NCBI GenBank assembly: GCA_914767715.1
Contig: OU612071.1
Location: 27,091,681-27,155,680 of the forward strand
Length of the DNA stretch: 64,000 bases
Direction of reading: 5' to 3'
From: Membranipora membranacea
Lineage: Eukaryota; Bryozoa; Gymnolaemata; Cheilostomatida; Membraniporidae
Under the pieces are notes generated by a model. It saw only the letters and a program-made list of their open reading frames with translations, made no database searches and had not been told where the DNA came from. This document shows positions 11,264 through 22,299 of this stretch, in pieces. Numbering within the stretch: the first letter of the stretch is position 1; every line of letters starts with the position of its first letter. A program made the translations under genes and the position numbers.

Positions 11264-12978
11264 TTAGCGAGTACACACAACACATGTGAGCTGCCTGTTG
11301 TTAACATATTGCCCATGTTCACATTCATCAATAGTGGCTCGCCCATCACAATCAGCATTCACAAACTCCAAACCCCCACCATAATTACGGCATGAATGTT
11401 CGTAGGAGAGTGGTGTATTATGGACACACGCATAGTTTGATGGATTTCTATAAGCAGTCTCCTGGTTGGCCATAAGATAGCCATAGTATTCACGTGTTCA
11501 GCCTGCGTCACAACTTGTACGAGCTGGTATCGTCATGACAGCAGGTCTCGACTCCGTGTAACATCTCGCACATACTGCTCTTTTTCCATGTAGATTATTG
11601 GGAAGTATTCCATAATCTTCAACAATATACTCTACTGATGCCATCCATGAAACCCATGATGCTGAGTAATTGAACTTCAGCCATTGTGGATTTTGAGGGA
11701 GACAAAGATAGCCCACCCCACCGCTATTTGCAGTATATCTACTTCCACCAACAACCCCTATATAAACGAACGAAAACAACAATCACAATATTAAGCAAGT
11801 GGTGATATTTTTCTTTCATTATTAGAATGACTAGTAGCTACGTCAGGGTGTAGCAGTCACAACATCACATTTGCCATGATTTTTCCTTAGCCTTTGCTAG
11901 AATCCATCATCCCTTTACTGTTCTATGAAATCAGAGGGTTTATATCAGAGCTAGGCTCTAAATACCTTATGTGGTTATACTGGTGCAACCATGAAAACTA
12001 TTTGCAAATGCAGCACAAGAGAGCTTCTAATGAAAAGAGCTGGAGCAGAAAGTGAATCGATTCAGTACATAGGACTATCGATGAAAGTGTGTAACAACAT
12101 AATAAACTACCAAAACTTTTAAACAAACATCATAATAATGATCAGTGGTTCTCTTATTACCTCCCCACAGAATAGAACTGATGAACTAATTGTAACAGAC
12201 CTGTCTAAAATAAGTTGTTAAGATCTCACCGTGGTAAATGAGGGAAGATGTTGAGGGACAATCAGTTCTTCCCCAAACTGTGAACTCACTGCCTCCAGCA
12301 CCTCCCACGCCCTTTTGACCTTTTTGTCCGTACCCAGGTGTGTCCGGCACTTCCTTTCAAGCCTTGATCTCCTTTTGCACCCTGATTTCCAGGAGCCCCT
12401 TTCTGGCCAGAAAATCCTCTATCACCCTGCTGTCCAGCACCTTGCGGTCCTTGCTTTCTCGTAAGTCCTCTTGCACCAGTATCCCCTTTCTCCCCCTTTG
12501 ATAGGTCCACGATTCCTCTCAAAGTTCCAACTTCCGCTGTAATTAATCAACATACTTTTAGTTATAATGGATTATATGGGTTGATTGATATTTTAGATTA
12601 ATTTTTCCCTGTACTATGAGGATTGAAGGCATATAGTCTAGAATTAGATTAACTACACTATGACTATGACCGTAAAAGGCACAGAGACAGACAAAAAGGT
12701 CAAGGATGGGAACAGAAGAGTTTTTGGTTGTGAAGGATGGCTTACGAACCGTTTGGTCAGAACTGAATTACACAGATATATCAATAGATCAGTTACCTTT
12801 TACTTGCAAGTCATCGGCCTTCATTGCCTGTAGTTCACCATTGAGTCTTCCAAACTCTGTGGCAAAGTATGCTGTTGTCGATACAACAGTGATAAGAAGA
12901 ATGACTGTGCTCGCAAATAAAAGTATATTTAAGGATCTTGGGTTACAGCTGATAACATGACATATGTAGGAATCTTGT
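11264..12978 (-). pseudogene. Membrane-anchored short-chain collagen (C4-like), broken
   Basis: Three phase-matched exons: 12797-12978, 12230-12536 and 11264-11757, with acceptors TTTTGTAG, ATTACAG and TATATAG and donors GTAACT and GTGAGA. The first encodes a transmembrane segment (about NILLFASTVILLITVVSTTA) and a short helical neck. The second encodes Gly-X-Y repeats (GEKGDTGARG ... GDQGLKG). The third encodes the conserved Cys-rich C-terminal domain of short-chain collagens: TANSGGVGYLCLPQNPQW, then CARCYTESRPAVMTIPARTSC, GYLMA and a final LTCVVCTR. These proteins trimerise through the Gly-X-Y part; this one would face outside the cell as a type II membrane protein. There are two lesions. 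The collagen repeat shifts frame near 12340-12355, and TGA (11498-11500) stands where the family has a conserved Trp before EYxGYL. The N-terminal exon upstream was not found. Confidence 0.85.
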
Positions 12979-13618
12979 CTACAAAATTAAGATAGGGAAT
13001 AATTTGATAGGTCTTCATTTTCATTATTGGGATTTAACTATCACGTTTTAGTCTTCATTCCATGTTAGAAGTTGACTGGTGACATTTTCTGTTGAGTCCA
13101 TGACCTAACAAAAGACTCAGCATCCATTATTTAATTCAAATTAACAAAGGCCTCTCTCATTATAAAGTCTGATTTGATTTGATTGTGCTGTTTTATCACC
13201 CTATAAAGTTCTTAGTTTGTATAAAGTATATGGCAAGGGATACAATAAGAAATAAAGTTGCCTCTACCACTGCAGATCTCAATACTATAAACAATTACCA
13301 GCTTAAACTGCTTGGGGAAGGCAATAAGTTCAATATGAGTTATACAAGTGTTAACCTTTACCTTGGCTCTCTTTGGGAAACAGAAGGATGTATGGTTACA
13401 TTCATATCACCACCAGCCCTCCCGGAAAATCTTACACCATTTGCCATTATCCAATGTTAACAATTGAGTCTGCAAAACTTTTTTAGCTGGTCAAGTGAAA
13501 GCAAAACTTATTTGTGATGCACAAGTGATCAAAACTTAGATCAATCCCTTCAAATTCAAAATAACTTAATTCTATAGACTATGAGGATTTATAAAGTGGT
13601 ACCACGTAAGAATATAAA
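12979..13618. other. No supported feature
   Basis: This should contain the upstream exon(s) of the collagen gene, encoding its cytoplasmic N-terminus, but no segment with a good donor in the right phase was convincing. The + strand frame at 13179-13460 has no known motif. Confidence 0.3.
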
Positions 13619-13790
13619 CCCCTTTTGTAAGTCATTGTAAACAACTGATGATATACTGACGTGGGAAAATACCACAGATCAATTTAATCTTTGTATACAG
13701 CTTAGGAACATTATACCCCTTTTGTAAGTCGTTGTAAACAACTGATGATATACTGAAGTGGGAAGATACCAAAGCAAAGATGTCAATTAA
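13619..13790. repeat. 97-bp tandem duplication
   Basis: CCCCTTTTGTAAGTC(A/G)TTGT begins at 13619 and again at 13716. About 55 bases through ATATACTGA(C/A)GTGGGAA are nearly identical. Confidence 0.8.
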
Positions 13791-13861
13791 ACCATGTCGA
13801 TTAATGCCAGATGTCGGCTCTTCCATGATATGAGTTTCTGATAAAAGCCGAAGCAACATAG

Positions 13862-14580
13862 AGGTGTCACTACTATATTCTGGCTAACTCATCCCTCATA
13901 GACCATAGGAATATGTTATGCAGTACGCTGAAAAACAGGAGTTTAACATTGATTGCTAGTTCTCTTTGTTACTCATTGATCTCAAATATTGTATTGAAGA
14001 TTTTTTGGCCCATTGTGGCTAAAAAGAATTGTCTACACTTCTAACAAAAAGCCAGAAGATAAATTCTATTGTTATCAAATCAAGGAGTTAGAGGGAAGGA
14101 GGGCACGTGACAATAAGCATTTTATGCTCAGACTGTTTCCTCATTTGCATAAATAGGGGTGTGTCAAATTTCCCCTATATGATTGGTCAAAATTAAATTA
14201 ACATGAGAGGATAACTCGTTTTAACTCCTCTCTGCTTTTGGAGGTACATGCTAAAGCTAGCAAATTTGGGAGGCTGATATCTTTGTGGGTCAAGAAGAGA
14301 ATCACCACTTAGAAAAAGCAGGGGTAGAACCAAGAAAATTGGTTATGTCTAGAGTGATCATGAGCTGTTTACCATTCTTGGAAAAAAAAGTACTACCATC
14401 TTCACTGTAACTAAGGTAAAGTTCACTTTCGACAAAGTTTGACTATTTAATGGCTGATTAATAAAGAACTAAAAAAACAAATCTTGATACACACTACCCC
14501 TGAATATAGTTTGTTCATTTTATTTAGTTTAGCTAACCGATCAGAGTTTGCTCTTTGACATAGCACCCAGAAGCAAAATG
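13862..14580. other. No supported feature
   Basis: AT-rich and without coding, RNA or repeat signals that I could support. Confidence 0.3.
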
Positions 14581-14581
14581 A

Positions 14582-14660
14582 GTCTGGGTCCGTCTGGGAC
14601 AGCATCGGAAAAGTTTGACGGTTACGAACTTTCAAGATACTGTCCCAGACGGACCCAGAC
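14582..14660. repeat. Perfect 21-bp inverted repeat (hairpin)
   Basis: GTCTGGGTCCGTCTGGGACAG at 14582-14602 is the exact reverse complement of 14640-14660, separated by 37 bases. Each arm also contains the internal repeat GTC(T/C)GGG. It lies upstream of the PG-rich repeat exon at 14944. Confidence 0.85.
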
Positions 14661-14943
14661 AGTCTGGGATTGTGTAATTTTCATGTTCACATTGACTGGG
14701 ATTGCTATCTGGGATGGTCGTCAATGTGGACAATGTGCACCGGCCATAAAAGATCAGCTCGTGCAAATTATTTGCCAATTAGATATTAATTCTGAAAGCG
14801 TCAATTAGAACACATTTGCCTGATATACAGCAGTAGTTTAAGATTTAGTGTTTTGAATGTTAAACAAAGAAATAATTTAGTTTACACTTTTCAATTTCCT
14901 TACTAATAAACTTGCTTCACGGAGAGTATCTAAGTTAGCACAG

Positions 14944-15095
14944 GGAAATATGGTGTCTTCACAAATACAGCTCTAGGAGTACAACTTGATCGAACTACTT
15001 CCTGTCCTATTACTCCTGGTCCTGGGACTTACATCATTAAATTTCACAAACCGTACTCTGTGGATGTAACCTTAGATAAACAGTTTGTAAGATAG
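14944..15095 (+). CDS. Sperm-tail PG-rich repeat (SHIPPO) protein, 3' exon
   Basis: The exon follows the acceptor TAGCACAG and is open to TAG at 15093-15095. It encodes GKYGVFTNTALGVQLDRTTS, CPITPGPGTYIIKFHKPYSV and DVTLDKQFVR. PGPGTY is the signature of the sperm-tail PG-rich (SHIPPO/STPG/ODF3-like) repeat found in microtubule-associated proteins of cilia and sperm flagella. The repeat is usually present several times, so this should be the last of several exons; the others were not located upstream. GTAAGA overlaps the last codons, so splicing onward is possible. AATAAA follows directly after the stop (15098-15103), which favours this being the terminal exon. The acceptor's pyrimidine tract is weak. 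Confidence 0.6.
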
Positions 15096-15097
15096 AA

Positions 15098-15108
15098 AAT
15101 AAAATAAA
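15098..15108 (+). terminator. Overlapping AATAAA polyadenylation signals
   Basis: AATAAAATAAA starts three bases after the TAG of the PG-rich repeat exon on the + strand. The position supports this as the end of that transcript, although the untranslated region would be very short. Confidence 0.4.
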
Positions 15109-15201
15109 AACATCGGGCAAGTATTCTTTGATAAAAGTATATGCTGATTGTATGTTGTATGCAAGAGTCTGTATATTATAATGTAGTACTCTTTATTCAT
15201 C

Positions 15202-15419
15202 TCAGTGATAGTAATCAATCCGTATTCGTAGATTATAGATGTCTAGAGTGGACCTTAAATATATAGTACATAGGACATCGACGGTTGCAAATACAAATAC
15301 TGAAAGTATTACAGTATTAAGTACAGGATATCCTTCATAGCTGTTGCAATGAGTATAAGGCAGGGCATAGGAAGAGATCAAGGAGAGGGGATCATTTGTG
15401 ATTCCACTCAACCATGCAT
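15202..15419 (-). CDS. Candidate terminal exon of an unknown membrane protein
   Basis: On the minus strand a frame opens after TTTTGTAAG (acceptor at 15420) and runs 71 codons to TGA. It encodes WLSGITNDPLSLISSYALPY, then a hydrophobic span VLNTVILSVFVFATVDVLC that could cross a membrane, and a short tail ending in IRIDYYH. Composition and length suggest real coding, but no family is recognised and no upstream exon in matching phase was found. It lies 114 bases from the tRNA-His on the same strand. Chance remains possible. Confidence 0.3.
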
Positions 15420-15533
15420 CTTACAAAATAAATAGCCAGTTTTACCTAGTCAAAAATAGAGAGTTTGCTGAAAAATCTGTGACATTCATTCATGTGGTAT
15501 TTTTAGTATTGGTTACTAAAACATAGCTGGCTT

Positions 15534-15604
15534 GCCATGACCAGGATTCGAACCTGGGTTTTCGCGGCCACAACGCGAAGTACTAACCACTATACTGTCA
15601 TGGC
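15534..15604 (-). tRNA. tRNA-His (GTG)
   Basis: The minus strand reads a full cloverleaf. The acceptor stem GCCATGA/TCATGGC pairs over all 7 bp. The D arm holds the A box TAGTGGTTAGT. The anticodon stem TCGCG/CGCGA surrounds the loop TTGTGGC (anticodon GTG, complement of 15569-15571). The T arm holds GGTTCGAATCC (B box). A TTTT run just downstream (about 15518-15521) can serve as pol III terminator. Unlike the SINE heads elsewhere in the window, its stems are intact, so it looks like a functional gene. Confidence 0.95.
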
Positions 15605-16004
15605 TAAATCACCAGCTGGCTGCAGTGGAAAATTTGCCGCTATATATCGGGCTTTACTGACAACCCAGGTGGCTTGTTAGTGGTTTTCTCGTGGTTAGCC
15701 ACAAGCTACCTTTGCCACAAGCGATCACTGGTAACCATACCATGTTGATCTTTACAAATTATGTTAAGTTGCTCACTGAACCGTGCAGAAAGGAGATAAG
15801 AAATGTGATAAGCATCTGAGCTGCGGAGAGCCGCTGGCTTGAACTTAATTAAAGGGTTACAGTTGGCTTGCAATATTTTTGTGCATTATTTATGTATTTT
15901 ATGTTGCCAAGAGGTTGTTAAATGCTGTGATCCATATTTTGGCAAACAAAAATTGTTGAATCAACTGCAACACTGACTAATGTATAAAATATCCGACCGA
16001 GGAG

Positions 16005-16170
16005 ATGTCCCACCATTTGAGTCTTCATGGCGCATTGGGTTAGCGCTTTCGACTGGTTGGTTTGTTCGAAAGGTTGGTAGTTCAAGCCCAACCGAGGGCG
16101 TTGGTTTTGTTTTCCCGTGTTTCAGAAGCAAAAGGAATAAGGATTCGACAGGTATGCCATCCCTCCCTTT
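16005..16170 (+). repeat. tRNA-derived SINE
   Basis: The + strand contains the A-box-like GCATTGGGTTAGCGCTTTCG and the B-box-like GGTAGTTCAAGCCC at the right spacing, but no acceptor stem. A body with GCGTTGGTTTTGTTTTCCCG follows. It is a different family from the SINE at 2445-2692. Confidence 0.6.
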
Positions 16171-16716
16171 CCTTGTTAATTTTTCAGATGGAGTTCACAT
16201 TGAAATTCTCAACAAGAAAATCAAAATAACGGAAATTGAAACTCAGATTTTTCTTGAATACTAGCTCTGTATCTCTCATTGCTCACCAAGCCCATAAACA
16301 TATAAATACTTATGTTTATGTCATGGTTAAACTACTCGCTAAATAAATACTCATCTAAACATGTTTGTAAGTTTATGGATTAGTCCTGTAACATTCTCTT
16401 TTGAAGAGTTTATCAGTTTCCCTTCTGAAGGAGATAGTCAAGAAAGTTGGTTGTTCAACTGCTACTGGAGGTCAATGTTTTTTTCATGTAGTATTACAAC
16501 AAACAACCGAAAGCTTCCAATTGCCAATAAATCATTTTTAGTTTTGTTATCAGCATGATCTTCGAGTGACAAATAATATGTTCATGAAATATGCGGTTGA
16601 TTTATCATTATATTCTGTTTTAAGTAAAGCGAAAACAAGAATATCCCACTCTACCTCACACAGCGCTACCATATCGCTGCCATCAGAGGATCAAATACAA
16701 CAAGCAGCCAATTATG
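16171..16716. other. No supported feature
   Basis: Short open frames without motifs. No splice-supported coding was seen. Confidence 0.3.
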
Positions 16717-16920
16717 CCGGCAACAGTTGAGGGTTGGTCATGCGGTGAAACGCCGATCTACGTTGATGTATGGGAGAAATCTGTCGTTGAATCAACGATG
16801 ATCTGATATCAAGTCAACAGTGATTTTATATCAGATTATCATTGATTCAACGACAAATTTCTCCCATACATCAACGCAGATCGGCGTTTCACCTCATGAC
16901 CAACCCTCAACAGTCGCCGG
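16717..16920. mobile_element. 204-bp fold-back (MITE-like) element
   Basis: The left arm, including GTTGAGGGTTGGTCATG and ACGCCGATCT, is matched by its reverse complement in the right arm down to a short centre near 16818. There are only a few mismatches over about 95 bp, with CCGGC near both ends. It has no coding capacity. A near-perfect hairpin of this size is typical of a MITE. Confidence 0.8.
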
Positions 16921-17755
16921 GCGTCGTCATCAACATCGAATCTCCATCAATCTATGACAGTTTGCACGCTGGGTGACGATTCGTACTGGATTAACACGGG
17001 ACTATAAAACTGTGGTGTAGCATTGCTTGTTTCTAGAGGTCATAGCTTTATTTTTCATCCTGATTGTGATCATAAACCTATGATTAGGTGAATAAGAAAA
17101 ACGGTTGATGGTGAATCAAAAACTCAGATTGAGATGAAAAAGTAAGGACAAAAACGCATATCAGATGTCAGGAATACAAGAAGAAAAGAGAAGAAAAGAC
17201 CTTAATAAAGTTATGATGAAGAATCATAAATAACTATTATTACTCGGCATAAAAAAAGTTCGATTGGGTAATCAAAGAAAAAAAAAATAGTGGTGATGAT
17301 GATAGCACATGATAATTCGTCAGATACATGGAGTTAGTAGTGCCTACCCGCTACGGATACAGCTATACAGCTGGCTTGGTGAGATTTAAAGTAAGTAGTG
17401 TAGGCTATTAAGGTGGTTAAGTCTGAGGTTGTGATGAGGTAAGCTTAGCGATTCTATTCTGAGTTTGGACAATTTACTCTGCTTCGTCTAAAAATAAAAA
17501 TAAGACATCAACAGTAACACAGTTTAATTGTGAAATGTCAGGGCCAATATAATAGTGAGCCGAAGTTTAGGCCAAACTGTTGTTTGAATTCTGATATTCA
17601 ACCGTAGTGCCCTTACATAAATACTTATATAAATATTGTTTACTTCGTTTAGAAACTCTTCTAAGGGTATTATCCGCTACATGTCTGCCCTCGACTAGGA
17701 GGGTAAAATCTGGACAACGTAGATCAGCTTAGAGGAATCGAAACACGGATAAGTG
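16921..17755. other. No supported feature
   Basis: AT-rich sequence; no coding, RNA or clear repeat recognised. Confidence 0.3.
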
Positions 17756-17925
17756 ACTTGCAGGAGTCAAGACAATAGCGACACAAATTAAAATCCGTTG
17801 CAGGGGCAACTGGCGGTAAGCCAATTAAAGAGTTTTTAAAGTAAGTTGATAGTGAATGCAACCATTAGCCAGGTTTTAGTTTACAAAACGGACGAGGAAT
17901 GACTGGTGTTGTTGAGTCTGCTTAC

Positions 17926-17992
17926 CTTTCCAGGTACATCCCTCTCTTTTACTAAACTAACCATTTCTATTTCTTTCTCAGTGCAGGAGCAT
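17926..17992 (-). CDS. Candidate exon, open copy of a triplicated exon
   Basis: A 67-base minus-strand exon between the acceptor ATTTTTCAG and the donor GTAAGC. With one leading base it reads CSCTEKEIEMVSLVKERDVP plus GK. Its two relatives at 19230-19312 and 19925-20014 keep both splice sites but contain stop codons in this frame. The putative first exon at 20566-20618 ends in the phase this exon needs. The function is unknown: it is too short to place, and the acceptor-donor pair with conservation among copies is the only evidence for coding. Confidence 0.35.
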
Positions 17993-18645
17993 CTGAAAAA
18001 TATAAAATAAGTTGCAGTCAATCTTAATGTAATTTCATTGCAAAATTTATGGGGTGTGGTCCTACATTTGAGTTGGAGTTTTCTTCCTGTGAAAAAGTTA
18101 CAAGACAACTTTGTGATTAGGAAATTTTTAGGCCTATGAATATTCGTCTACACGAGATATATATGTAGCCTGTGCAGGCTGTCGGGGGTGGGTGGTGGAG
18201 TAAGGGGAACCTGGCTCTCCACCCACCCCTGACAGCCTAATGAGGCTAACATTTATGCATGAATAAGGTTTAATTTGATGTGAGATCCCTTCTAGCATTA
18301 TGCACATTGGGATAACTGACTTTCAAAGTTTATCAATTGATGAATTGAAACGAAAGTATGTGGCTGTCCAGGGTTTATCTGCAGGAGTCCAGCCATATAG
18401 CGGGTGAGCATCTAATTGAGACCACCCTCAAGATGACTTACTATTGACACAAAATAATTTTTACAGAGCACCCTACAGAGACAGTTTTATTTCTCAGAGA
18501 TTGAGACCAAATATAAACCTACATACCATCAAATCTGTGGCAGGGGCGATGAGATGAGTGAAAACTTAATTACAAACTTTATCCTTGTTAGACCATGACC
18601 ATGGAGAGGCCAGGAGAATATTTCAATACTTTTTAACGGCAGTCA

Positions 18646-19159
18646 ATAGACAGTTTTCTGAGCTCTGATTTAGGCCTCAATTTGGAGTTGTCCTCTCTCC
18701 AGTTTGGCACTTTTAACCCATGCTGCATAGGAAAAACGTGCTGAAAAGAGGGTTACCTTGAAAACCGCTTATAATAGGATAAAAATTATTTTTGATTCAG
18801 AATCTGCAACATTGAAAACTCATATGGACATAGTTTGGGAAATAATTGTAGTATTTGGTTAGTCAATTATAGCATTTTCTGCCTGTTTTGCGGACAATTT
18901 GGCAGAATCTTTCTTGAGTTTTGTCACTAAAATTTAAGATTTATCAACATTCAAGCCTCCAATGATTTGGAAACCCTGTCTCACAGGGTTTTCAATGGTG
19001 CAGACTCTGAATCAAAAATCATTTTTATCCCAACATAGCTGTTTTCAATATATCCCTCTTACAGCAGGTTTTTCCTATGCGGAGTGGGTTAAAAGTACCA
19101 AACTGAAGAGAGGACAACTCCGAATTCTGACATAAATAAGAACTCAGAAAACTGTCTAT
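18646..19159. mobile_element. 514-bp fold-back element with TA target site
   Basis: The ends GACAGTTTTCTGAG and CTCAGAAAACTGTC are inverted and flanked by TA on both sides. Inverted similarity extends about 200 bp inward (GGAGTTGTCCTCTCT, CACTTTTAACCCA, TTTTTGATTCAGA) with scattered mismatches. It interrupts copy 2 of the 17.7-20.1 kb tandem unit: the neighbouring copies lack it. Size, TA duplication and long inverted ends suggest a Tc1/mariner-type MITE. Confidence 0.8.
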
Positions 19160-20105
19160 AAATAGCGTATGAAACCATTGGCCAGTTTTTGGTTTACAAA
19201 ACAGATGAGGAATGACTGGTTCAGCTTACCTTTCCAGGTGCATCTTCTAGGTGTCTATCAAGTATCCCTCTCCATTACTACACTCTCTATTTCTCTCTCT
19301 GTGCATGGGCATCTGAAAAATATTAAAAAAGTCGCTGTGAATGTTGAAGCATCATCATTTTTTCAAAACAGGTAGATATTCATCTTTCTGCTTGGGTTGT
19401 GTTAGAGCTCCCTTCCCACGAAAAAGTTAGAAGAAACATTTGTGATGAGCTAATTTCTATATATTCATATACACTCAAACGGTCAGAAAAGCCGCTCGCA
19501 AGACAAATTTGATGCGAGGTCATCTGTTGCGTTATGCACATTGGGATACCCGATTTTCAAATTTATCAGTTATAGAATTGAAAGAATGGTAGGTGTCTGT
19601 CCACGATTTGTCCACACTTCATCTGCAGGAGTCCGGACAAATAGTGAGTGAGTCTCTAATTAAACCCACCCTCAGTATTATAATACTCTAGACACAGATG
19701 AAAATCTGTGGCAGGGGTGATCGGAGGAGACAGAGTAAATTTCATTGTTAATTTATACGTTTTAGACTATGACAAGGCAAAGACAATATTTGAAGAATTT
19801 TCAAAGTATTTCAATGGTAAATAAATAATTTAGTGAGTAGTTTGTGTATAAAACCATTAGGCAAATAATCAAACCATGAAAACAAATCGCATGGGGGATG
19901 ACTGGTGTCCTTGATTCAACTTACCTTCTAATTCGATGTTACAGGTGTCTAACAAACATTACTCTCCATAACTACACACACAACTTCTTTGTCTACAGCT
20001 CTGCTCCAGGGCATCTGAAAAATATTAAATAAGTCGTTGTCAGTGAGTGGCATTTGCCAACTCTACTAATGACTGCAGGGGCTCTTTGTCACTTTATCAA
20101 GTATA

Positions 20106-20465
20106 GTTGTCCATTCACAATTTCTGTAAGGACAAAAAACTGCAAATTTCAGAATGATAATGTATCCTAATTCTGTCTACGCTGCTGATTTGGGCAAAAG
20201 GGACAGAAGTTACTCACATCACTACCCAAATATGAGTAGTCACCTACGTCTGATTTATGATGCACTAATCTTCCTGGCAATTAGAGTTCTCTGCCCGTAC
20301 AATATTAGATATCAGACAAGTATACATTGTTTGTATGTTTTTTGTTGATGAGTGATTGTCTTCTCACATGAACAAAATGTAAACAATGTACAGTTGTCCG
20401 ATCACAGTTTTTGTAAGGACAGAAAACTGCAAATGTCAGAAAGATAATGTATCCTGATTCTGTCG
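20106..20465. repeat. Direct duplication spaced about 286 bp
   Basis: AGTTGTCC...TTTCTGTAAGGACA, then AAACTGCAAAT and AATGTATCCT(A/G)ATTCTGTC at 20107-20180, recur at 20393-20470 with about 10% difference. Confidence 0.75.
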
Positions 20466-20565
20466 ACGCTGTTGATTTAAGAATGATGACATTAGATTAA
20501 TAAGGAACAGTAATAGTAGCTGACAAGTTAATCACATGGCGTTTGTTTTGAAATTTGTCACAAAC

Positions 20566-20618
20566 CTGGTGAAAGAATTAGTGCCCAGTGCTGTCTGCTC
20601 TTCTGCAGGCTTAGACAT
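20566..20618 (-). CDS. Candidate first coding exon, unknown gene
   Basis: The minus strand reads ATG at 20618-20616 and encodes MSKPAEEQTALGTNSFT, then ends AG|GTTTGT (a weak donor). The polar N-terminus has no signal peptide. The phase (2) fits the open mini-exon at 17926-17992, suggesting a cytoplasmic protein transcribed leftwards across the triplicated exons. Evidence is only composition and phase. Confidence 0.3.
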
Positions 20619-21001
20619 TTTTTCACTGTTACAATACTTTCCACCAATAGTCTAAAACATAAAGGGTGTAAATGAGTCAGCAGTGTTTACATCTAAATAG
20701 ATATAATATTTATAGAATACATGTACAAGTGATATACATCCTGCCCCTATGATTTTATGGCATTGCTGTCAATTATATGTTTTGGCGTCTAACTATATCC
20801 AATCCATTAAAATATGTGGGCCATGCGGCCATAGAGTATTAAAAATGAAAAATATTCAAGAGTACACAAGGCTAGGCAGGCTATCTTTCTGCAATGTTTT
20901 TGTCACACTGCCAAATATGCATGTAAGAAATTTTTTTCTAATTATGCATAAGTTGTTTCCATTAAGTAGATTGAAATACCTGGGTGATGGCGACATCGTG
21001 G

Positions 21002-22276
21002 CTAGCTGGATATCAACATCAGCATGACGGAAGGTGGTACTATGTCACCATTACTGTTGTAGGCCGCACCTAATAATCAGAGAATAAATTGTTCTTTTCT
21101 AGAACCAAACTTCACTGCCTAGACTTGCAGTTGGACCTACTCTTTATATTTTTTATGTTTCCAAAACAATTAATTGTCAACTGCATTGAACTACCATTTT
21201 GAACCATTGCTACCAAAATCAGTATGTAAAAATAAGGGTGAATCTTATTCCTGAGAATGACTGGAAGACTTGCAATATGCACATTCCTAGCATTCAACCA
21301 TAAGTTTGGTGCCAGACTAACAACACATTCCAAATTCCATGCACACAATATGCCTTTTGGTATACCTCTTTATTACCATAAATCTAGAGTTAGTGCTGGC
21401 TTAGTTAGAACGTTTTGAACTCGGAGGTCAGCCTGCTTCAGAAACATCAGTGACTTATCTTTGTGTTCTATAATATAAAATTGAATACATATCACTATTG
21501 TTATCTCAGTCAATATACACATAACTGATTATTTGGTACGATGCAAATCTACTAATTCATTTACCTAAAGTGTATCCTATCTAGTGCTAACAACAATTTT
21601 CGCCTGTAATTCCTAACATTTCTCATATCAACTCGTATCAAAGTACTGAAAGACAAGGAGTTTTCTTTGTCTGTTTGGAGAGGAGGCGACCTAAGGTGAA
21701 CAGAAAATGAAAACAATATACAATTGTCCAATCTCCTATCTCTCAAGAGGTCAGTCGGGAATAATTCCTCATTACGTCTAGGCTATTAAGTGGTAAAATG
21801 TTTTAATTGACACATACCTGTTGGAGAATATATTTCCGGGTCTTCTAGAGGGATACGCATGCCTAAAATGATAAAGGGTATGAAGTGAGCAGCCAGTACA
21901 CGTTTATTTTGGTACCTAAGACCATACACACCAAATACAAATACACCTTAACTCGTATTGAAACATGGAATGTGTGATTAAACTTTGTGAGCACCACCAT
22001 AACAACACACACACACACACCCGATAAAACACTATAAGTAAACCACCATCCAGTAAACAGTTTCCATACTTGAATGAGGGAGACTGAGATAAGACTTTCA
22101 AAACCGTATGACAGTATCATACTGTGGCATGATAGCTATACCAGAACTACACAGAACCCTGTTGATATGAACTCTGACCGAGAGCTCTCTGCTGACCAAC
22201 ATATGAAATTTACATGGTACTCGTCTCAACTTTCTCGCCATCGGAGTAAGTTGAAAGAGCAGCATCGGACTTTGGG
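21002..22276 (-). CDS. Small exons of an unidentified gene
   Basis: Three splice-bounded minus-strand segments: 22214-22276 (acceptor TTTATAG, donor GTAAAT), 21818-21862 (acceptor ATTTTAG, donor GTATGT) and 21002-21069 (acceptor ATTATTAG). In one consistent reading the last two give MRIPLEDPEIYSPT, G, AAYNSNGDIVPPSVMLMLIS and a TAG stop. In another phase the three give PKSDAALSTYSDGEKVETST, then HAYPSRRPGNIFSN and an early TAA. Both readings satisfy codon phase, so the true frame is not settled. No family is recognised. The segment 22214-22276 also reads open on the + strand. Confidence 0.3.
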
Positions 22277-22299
22277 CTATAAATAAAAATATGGCAGAA

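Larger units (their letters stand above)
17756..20090 (-). repeat. Segmental tandem triplication carrying an exon-like unit
   Basis: Three diverged copies of a ~0.7 kb unit. Landmarks recur in order: AAAATCTGTGGCAGGGG-type (about 17798, 18533, 19702), CCATTAG/GCCAG, a GGATGACTGGT-type segment (about 17896, 19211, 19895), a splice-bounded mini-exon, and GCACATTGGGATA (18302, 19541). Copy 2 is enlarged by a 514-bp fold-back insertion. The mini-exons are 17926-17992, 19230-19312 and 19925-20014 on the minus strand. Each lies between TTTTTCAG and a GTAAG donor. Confidence 0.7.

Noticed and set aside
21863-22120. Hydrophobic minus-strand frames
   Set aside because: Composition is driven by AT-rich and (CA)n sequence; no start context, motif or splice support.
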